Origin: CAZVEV01 sp964625865
Lineage (GTDB): Bacteria > Planctomycetota > Phycisphaerae > SM23-33
DNA: 11,250 nt
Assembly: GCA_964625865.1 (NCBI GenBank)
Contig: CAZVEV010000199.1
Location: forward strand, 1 to 11,250
Reading direction: 5' to 3'
The translations under genes were made by a program, and so were the position numbers. Below, piece by piece: positions 6,302 through 11,250 of this stretch. Position 1 is the stretch's first letter; each line of letters begins with the position of its first letter. Below the pieces are notes generated by a model. That model did not search any database and was not told where the DNA came from. It was given only the letters and a program-made list of their open reading frames with translations.

Positions 6302-9300
6302 CTACGACGTTTCGCCGCGGCCTTCGCCCTGTAGAACGAAGGCCGCCCAGTAGAAGGGATCGCGATAGTGGGGATGGTCGGGATGGGTCAGCATCATGCG
6401 GCGGGTCTCCATCAGGGCGGTCGCCTTATCCGTGCCGGCGCGGAGGCGGCGATAGAAGTCGACCATGAAGACGGCCGTCGCGTTATCGTCCACACTCCAG
6501 AGACTCACCAGTGCCGAGGGCGTGCCCGCAAACATGAATGCGCGCGTCATCCCGACCAGCCCTTCACCCCTGGTCAGCTTCCCGAGCCCAGTCTGGCATG
6601 CCGACAGCGTGACAAGGTCGGCATGGAGTTTCATGCCGAAGATCTCGTGCGTCTGCAGCAGCCAATCGCCCTCGGGATCTCGGGCGGCGGCCGTCGGGGA
6701 GAAGGCGACGCCCGAGTACATCGGGTTGCTTTCGTCCAACAGGCCGTGTGTGGCGAAGTGGACGTAGCGGTAGTTCCCGCACTCCCGTCGTGCGCGCGTC
6801 TCGCTGGCCTCGGCGCCGAAGTAGGCACGGGACGACTTGCCCACGAGCACCTGCCGCTCCGATCTGTCCCGTGCCGGCGGCCGGTCCGAGGGAACGACCG
6901 CACCGAGGTCGCGCGCTGTACCGTCATCCGAAGCATGCCCCCGGTCCGACGCGATGTCTTGTTCGTCAAACAAGGCAAAGATGTCGCGCACCTCGCGCTC
7001 GGTTGCCGGAAGACGTTTCAGCGTGAAACCGGTGCGACGCAGCACGTCGCCCGGCGATTCGCGCAGGTCGTCCTCATCACTCGTTTCGGCCTCGAAATCC
7101 GGGTCGCCGAACGCGATCAGTTCCTCCAGATCGACCGACTCGCTTTCGGCGGCTGTTCGCCGAATACTCGCCAGCACGCTCGCCGAGGGGACGTAGCTGA
7201 TCGCGACCCCGTCGTCGGCCAGTTGCTCGCACCAGAACCGACTGCGACTGAAGCCGTTGTCGCCCGCCGCGGCGTGCTCATCGACGACCAGTGCCTCGAA
7301 GGGCAGGTAGTGCAGCGGACCGTCGGGCGATACCAGGACGCGCCGGGCGCCGTGCAGCATCGACTCGGCGGGCGCGATCAGCGTTTCATAGAGCGACCTG
7401 GCCGACGCAACGATCCGTCGGGCGCGGTCGTCCACCTCGTCGGACCGCTCGTCGCCCGCGCGGCGACCGCTTGGGTCCGTCAGCGGGGCCCGCAACTCCC
7501 CTTCGATCCTCTCGGCCAGCTCCTGTGCCGACGCGTCGAGGCGATAGCACTCGACATGATCGGGGCGGACCGCCCAGACGCAACAGCCGCGCCGTGAGAT
7601 GAAGTACTCCAGCAGGACTTCGCCCGGAGTCAGGAGGTCCTGCTGAACCTGATCGAGGGTCAGCGGCTCGGGGTAACGCAGGTCGGCGTAGCGGGGCGAC
7701 TTGGCGCGGATTTCCGCTCGGAGGCTTTCGAGTTCGAGTTCGAGTTGCTCCCGTCGCCGGCGGAACGATGTCAGCGCGGCGGCCCCGCGGTCGCGCCCCT
7801 GCAACTCGAAGACGCGCTGGCAGACGACGGCCAGTTCTCGCTGCAGTTCGCGCTCGCGACGGGAGAGGGCCTCGCCCGGGTCGTCCGCCGAGAAGGCCAC
7901 GTCACGCTCGGCAAACAGCTCGAGCAGCGACCGGGCCCGGCACTGCTCAGCCAGGACGAACGCTCGACCCTCGTCATCTTCACGCCCGCCGGGGGCGATC
8001 AGGAGAGCGATCAGTTCCTCGTACGCGTTGATCGAACTGACCGTGAACACCTGCCGAACGTCCGTCATCGTGCCGGAGCGGTCCCGCAGTTGTTCGGAGA
8101 TCTCGAGCCCCTCTTCGAGGCACTCTCGCGCCTTGTCCCGCTGGTTGCTTCGGCAGTAGAGGATACCAAGCTGCAAGAGCCACACCCATCGCGACCGTGG
8201 ATGGATGGCCGCTTCGTCATCGTCGAGCAGTTCGCCGTAGATCCGCTCTGCCTCGTCGATGCGTCCGAGATCGCGAAGTGTCATGGCGATGTTCTGGCGA
8301 AGATGCTGCGTTCTGCGTATCGGCGCGGCGCGATGGCACTGCTGGTAATGGGCAAGCGCCTGCTCGTAGGCCTGGAGAGCATCATCCAACCGGCCCTGTT
8401 GGTAACGCAAGACGCCCAGCACGTTGAAGGTCTCGACGACAAGGTCGTTGTACTCCTTGACCCGGTCGCCCATTCTGGTGCGGGACATCCTGTCCAGCGC
8501 CTCGACCTCGGCCTGGTTGCACCTCCAGAGCGCCTCGGCGCGGTCATACTCCTCGAGGAACACAAGACAGGGGATCACGTTGTTGCGAAACGCGCAGCGC
8601 GCAAGCATGACGCCCGATTGTCCGCTCGCCTGCAAGAGCAGCGGGGGCCCGGAGGGGCCCGCATTCGGATCGAGCACGCCGGAAAAAGCGTCGCGCAGCA
8701 GATTCACCACCCGCTGGTATTGCTCGAGCGCTTCACGATACATGGCCCGGCCGTAGTAATGACGCGCCAACTCACACGCGGCATCCGCCTGACAATCGGC
8801 ACTGCCCAGTTCGCCGGCCCAGCGGTCAAGCCGCCGGAGCAGGATGAGGTTCTGCTCCAACTCCCCGTTGTCCCGGCAGATCTCGGCACAGACGGTCGTC
8901 GCCTCGACCGCCAGATCGTGATCGCGTCTCCGCGCCAGATCGTAGGCCTCCAGGATGCTGGCGACCGCGTCGTTGAATCGGCCGAGCCAGGACTGGCCCC
9001 GGGCAACGGCGATCTGGGCAGCAATAACACCCCGCACATATCCGCCCCGGGCGGCGATCATCATCGCTTTGCGATTGGAACTGATCAGCAGCGGATAATC
9101 GAGGTGGGTAACGGCCTGGCGGGCGGCACCTTTGGCGGCGATCATACGTGAAAACCACGGGCAACGAGACCAGTAGCCCGCCACTTCGTTCTCGGCCGTG
9201 CGCCGGCGCTCGACCAGCGGATCGGTATCCGCGTTGTCGGGCCCCACCCCGTGCATTCGCGCGGAGGATTCACTGTCCCGCCATCGGTCCTCAACCATCC

Positions 9301-10018
9301 GCCTGACCACCTCGCCGAAGACCGCGCCGAGAACTGCGCCGAGTGCGGCAAGCGCATAGACCGCGGGGAGCAGTTCGGGGGCAAAGAGAAGATTCGCCAA
9401 CCCACCGACGGTTCCGAGAATCGCACCGAGCATCCCACCGAGGAGGGCCCCGTCCAGGATCCCGCCTTTCGCGGGGCGCGGATTGACCATTCCCGATGTC
9501 GCCAGAAGGCAACCGCCAAGCGCCGCACCGTAGAAGATCCCGCAGGCGAAACCCTTGGCCAGCCCCACGGCGATCACCACGCCGGCGAAGCCGCCCAGAA
9601 TCGCGCCGCAGGACATCACGTACGCGCGCAACGATTCCAGGAAACGACGAAGCATGCCCATCGCGATCGCCCCGGCGATCACACCCGCCGGCAGCAGGGC
9701 CGACGCCATGGTCGCAACCCCCATTGCGATTCCCATCCAGACGGCCCACCCGCCCAACGCGCCGATCGGCCCGCCGACGAGACTGAACACGACCCCATGG
9801 CGCAGGATCGCTCGAACCAACTGGCGCCTCAACAGGTCGGAGGCCTCCGATTCCGGACTCCGGCGGCGCTCGATTGTCAGCAACGGCCACGGACCGGGGG
9901 CCGGGACGCCGCGACGCCGCCCGATGCCGAACCGATCGAACAAGGCGAAGGTCATGGCCAACAGTGCGGCCACCAGAACGCCACAGACGGCCCCCGCAAC
10001 CAGGAAGGTCGAAGGCAT
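6302..10018 (-). CDS. Membrane-anchored TPR-CHAT protease
   Basis: A 1238-aa protein, domains in order: hydrophobic helix at 4-27; glycine- and alanine-rich multi-pass membrane region about 75-236 with GxxxG-type spacing; TPR-like helical repeats about 325-700, including a clear unit near 528-560 (FNVLGVLRYQQGRLDDALQA); an EQCRARSLLELF helix (691-702) of the kind that often precedes CHAT; charged coiled coil about 715-775; then the C-terminal CHAT domain about 790-1230. The probable catalytic His is H1091 in YVHFATHG, and the Cys is C1141 in LVTLSACQTG; the later FMFAGTPSALVSLWSVDD is also a family hallmark. CHAT is a caspase/separase-type cysteine protease fold. An acidic, probably disordered insert at about 1019-1060 precedes the His motif. 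The ATG at 10018 overlaps the upstream stop as TGATG, so it is preferred over an upstream ATG at 10057. The topology suggests a cytoplasmic protease tied to the membrane; its substrate is unknown. Confidence 0.93.
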   Translation of the reverse strand: MPSTFLVAGAVCGVLVAALLAMTFALFDRFGIGRRRGVPAPGPWPLLTIERRRSPESEASDLLRRQLVRAILRHGVVFSLVGGPIGALGGWAVWMGIAMGVATMASALLPAGVIAGAIAMGMLRRFLESLRAYVMSCGAILGGFAGVVIAVGLAKGFACGIFYGAALGGCLLATSGMVNPRPAKGGILDGALLGGMLGAILGTVGGLANLLFAPELLPAVYALAALGAVLGAVFGEVVRRMVEDRWRDSESSARMHGVGPDNADTDPLVERRRTAENEVAGYWSRCPWFSRMIAAKGAARQAVTHLDYPLLISSNRKAMMIAARGGYVRGVIAAQIAVARGQSWLGRFNDAVASILEAYDLARRRDHDLAVEATTVCAEICRDNGELEQNLILLRRLDRWAGELGSADCQADAACELARHYYGRAMYREALEQYQRVVNLLRDAFSGVLDPNAGPSGPPLLLQASGQSGVMLARCAFRNNVIPCLVFLEEYDRAEALWRCNQAEVEALDRMSRTRMGDRVKEYNDLVVETFNVLGVLRYQQGRLDDALQAYEQALAHYQQCHRAAPIRRTQHLRQNIAMTLRDLGRIDEAERIYGELLDDDEAAIHPRSRWVWLLQLGILYCRSNQRDKARECLEEGLEISEQLRDRSGTMTDVRQVFTVSSINAYEELIALLIAPGGREDDEGRAFVLAEQCRARSLLELFAERDVAFSADDPGEALSRRERELQRELAVVCQRVFELQGRDRGAAALTSFRRRREQLELELESLRAEIRAKSPRYADLRYPEPLTLDQVQQDLLTPGEVLLEYFISRRGCCVWAVRPDHVECYRLDASAQELAERIEGELRAPLTDPSGRRAGDERSDEVDDRARRIVASARSLYETLIAPAESMLHGARRVLVSPDGPLHYLPFEALVVDEHAAAGDNGFSRSRFWCEQLADDGVAISYVPSASVLASIRRTAAESESVDLEELIAFGDPDFEAETSDEDDLRESPGDVLRRTGFTLKRLPATEREVRDIFALFDEQDIASDRGHASDDGTARDLGAVVPSDRPPARDRSERQVLVGKSSRAYFGAEASETRARRECGNYRYVHFATHGLLDESNPMYSGVAFSPTAAARDPEGDWLLQTHEIFGMKLHADLVTLSACQTGLGKLTRGEGLVGMTRAFMFAGTPSALVSLWSVDDNATAVFMVDFYRRLRAGTDKATALMETRRMMLTHPDHPHYRDPFYWAAFVLQGEGRGETS

Positions 10019-11034
10019 CAGTCCGTCACCGTGAAAGAGGTCGACAGTGCGGTCCAACGGGCGTCGCCCAGTGCCCGCAATCGGCGCAGCAGGTCATCGA
10101 CGTCGGCTTCGCTGACAATCCGCGCGGGCGTGTCGGCCTCGACGGACGCCCAGTCGAGCCCCAGCGGCTCGTCGGTGATGATCGCCAACAGGCGTTCCTG
10201 CCCCGGCATGCCGGATACTTCGAACGAATTGTACGGAGAGTCTTCCTGCGGAAGGACCGTCTGGCCGAGCTCTATCCGCGAGTCGGGCGCGAAGAGCGAT
10301 GGGCAAAGGCAATACACCGTGCCTTCGGGCCCTTCGTCCAGAAGCAACAAGTGGCCCTGACGCCGCGACTTGATCGACAGGCGGAGATGATCGCCCAGCT
10401 GGTATTCGTGTTGCGCGTGCGTCGGCGCCGCGCCGAGCCCCCGCCTGCCCGGAACGCGGCCTCGCTGGAGTGTGTCAACCGACTCGGGCCAGATGTCCGT
10501 CGTATAGCATGCCGCCGCTCGGATGCCCGCCAGTCCGTTGGCGGGCCGTGTGGATTCGACAATCGGCGCGTCGGCCACGACCGCCTCCGCCACACCGTCG
10601 CAGACAATCCCCAGGGATGACACCGCTCGGGCGATCGCCGGCATCCACGCCTCGGCCGGCTGATCGAGCACCGTGATCCACTGGTTGCCCTCGAGCCAGT
10701 ACTGGACCTGCTTCGGATAGGTCGACTCGATTGAATCGTCCAACAGCAGCGGCAAGTATGGCCGCTCGTAGCACCATGCGAGCTTGATCTCCTGGTGGAC
10801 GTTCCGCGAGTTCATCGAGGCATCACTGCACATGAGCATCATCACCTTGCAGCGCTCGATGGCGTGTACGATCTCCGGACCGTAGTCTCGACCTCCAAGG
10901 ATCTCGTCCCCGTCCCGCCAGACAGAAACGCCGGCACGTTCCAGTGCCGCGGCAATCCGCACCACCTGGTCGTGGTCACGGCTGCTGTAGCTGATGAAGA
11001 CGTCCTTCGCGCTGGGGCCGATCGTCTCTGGCAT
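10018..11034 (-). CDS. TIR domain protein with C-terminal DUF4384
   Basis: A 338-aa soluble protein. Residues 10-100 form a TIR domain of the bacterial TIR_2 type: DVFISYSSRD at 11-20, GVSVWRDGDEI at 35-45, then a helix with E82 at the place of the catalytic glutamate of NAD-cleaving TIR domains. About residues 140-204 form a low-complexity linker. Residues 208-295 match DUF4384: YQLGDHLRLS, then GHLLLLDEGPEGTVYCLCPSLF, then PGQERLLAIITDEPL. DUF4384 often accompanies regulatory or enzymatic domains, but its role is unknown. It is the first gene of a two-gene operon with the CHAT protease, sharing one base with it. No convincing Shine-Dalgarno precedes the ATG at 11034. The domain calls are firm; whether the TIR cleaves NAD+ or only mediates binding cannot be decided from sequence. 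Confidence 0.92.
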   Translation of the reverse strand: MPETIGPSAKDVFISYSSRDHDQVVRIAAALERAGVSVWRDGDEILGGRDYGPEIVHAIERCKVMMLMCSDASMNSRNVHQEIKLAWCYERPYLPLLLDDSIESTYPKQVQYWLEGNQWITVLDQPAEAWMPAIARAVSSLGIVCDGVAEAVVADAPIVESTRPANGLAGIRAAACYTTDIWPESVDTLQRGRVPGRRGLGAAPTHAQHEYQLGDHLRLSIKSRRQGHLLLLDEGPEGTVYCLCPSLFAPDSRIELGQTVLPQEDSPYNSFEVSGMPGQERLLAIITDEPLGLDWASVEADTPARIVSEADVDDLLRRLRALGDARWTALSTSFTVTD

Positions 11035-11063
11035 GGTGGGGCTCGTGAATTGGAGAGCGAAAA

Positions 11064-11218
11064 CAGGTCTCCTGAACGGTTGTCTCGTGCAACGTCTCTG
11101 CAGTGCAGGATCAACGGAAACAAGGGCACCCCGCCACTGACCCGGGATATCCCAGATGTTCTCCAGTTCGTGACCTCCACGAACTGATTCCCAGAACGTA
11201 ACCGTTCAGGCGAAGCCT
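11064..11218. repeat. Inverted pair of GAACGGTT/AACCGTTC hairpin motifs upstream of the TIR-CHAT operon
   Basis: CCTGAACGGTT at 11071-11081 and AACCGTTCAGG at 11200-11210 are perfect 11-nt inverted repeats. Each has a short hairpin on its outer side: CAGG/CCTG with a 3-nt loop at 11064-11074, and AGGC/GCCT with a 3-nt loop at 11208-11218. The right copy extends to a 14-nt perfect match with the copy at 38-51. Two inverted hairpin motifs flanking about 120 nt resemble a REPIN-type arrangement. The left copy lies in the probable leader of the TIR gene. Confidence 0.55.
11144..11186. promoter_or_regulatory. Dyads upstream of the TIR gene, possible operator
   Basis: CAGTTCGTG (11164-11172) and CACGAACTG (11178-11186) form a perfect 9-bp dyad around a 5-nt centre, a size that fits a dimeric regulator. 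A 10-bp palindrome GGGATATCCC lies 10 nt closer to the gene at 11144-11153. Both lie 110-155 nt upstream of the TIR start. I could not identify a convincing promoter near them, so a regulatory role is an inference; they could instead be the interior of the surrounding repeat. Confidence 0.35.
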
Positions 11219-11250
11219 CCGACATTCAGATGACCTCGCCACTTCTGCCG

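Noticed and set aside
7727..7746. Three tandem copies of a GAGTTC-type hexamer.
   Set aside because: They encode the ELELES segment of the CHAT protein's coiled coil; three short in-frame copies are unremarkable.
7745..9151. Long plus-strand open frames opposite the CHAT gene (also 9251-10360).
   Set aside because: They mirror the well-supported minus-strand protein and show no family motif or plausible ribosome site.
38..11211. The exact 14-nt inverted match near the two window edges could mark the ends of one large mobile element.
   Set aside because: The interval contains ordinary threonine-degradation genes, no integrase or transposase, and a third partial copy at 11071. A single 14-nt match in 11 kb of GC-rich DNA is not rare. 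Dispersed repeats explain it better.

Overview
The window is GC-rich and looks like the chromosome of a bacterium in or near the Planctomycetota. That placement is an inference from gene content (DUF3592, DUF4384, TIR and CHAT-TPR proteins, a SPASM radical SAM cluster) and from hairpin-rich dispersed repeats. No rRNA or marker gene confirms it.

Layout. (1) Positions 1-230 hold no gene but carry a hairpin motif and a set of complementary arms downstream of the first operon. (2) Positions 231-1917 on the minus strand are a tightly overlapping three-gene unit: a 90-aa protein with one hydrophobic segment, a 120-aa exported protein, and a radical SAM/SPASM enzyme with a textbook set of cysteines. 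This looks like a peptide or protein maturation cluster. (3) Positions 2192-5862 on the plus strand encode L-threonine 3-dehydrogenase (tdh) and glycine C-acetyltransferase (kbl), which together convert threonine to glycine and acetyl-CoA. A DUF3592 membrane protein follows, then a short unknown reading frame that may be its frame-shifted tail. A long imperfect inverted repeat lies between tdh and kbl. (4) Positions 5987-6276 are a non-coding miniature inverted-repeat element. It has 20-bp terminal inverted repeats (18/20 matching), an 8-bp flanking direct repeat, and a core of five hairpins arranged symmetrically about one centre. It lies between convergent transcription units. (5) Positions 6302-11034 on the minus strand are a two-gene operon joined by a TGATG stop/start overlap: a TIR-DUF4384 protein, then a 1238-aa protein with a glycine-rich multi-pass membrane region, TPR-like repeats, a coiled coil and a C-terminal CHAT protease domain with its His and Cys in place. 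(6) Upstream of that operon, positions 11064-11218 contain two inverted copies of a motif related to the one at the left edge of the window, plus a 23-bp dyad.

The most interesting content is the TIR-DUF4384 / membrane TPR-CHAT pair. It joins a possible NAD-cleaving or signalling module to a membrane-anchored caspase-like protease, an arrangement expected of a conflict, cell-death or stress-signalling system. I do not recognise it as a named system. The second is the well-formed miniature element at 5987-6276. The third is the radical SAM cluster with its coupled small reading frame.
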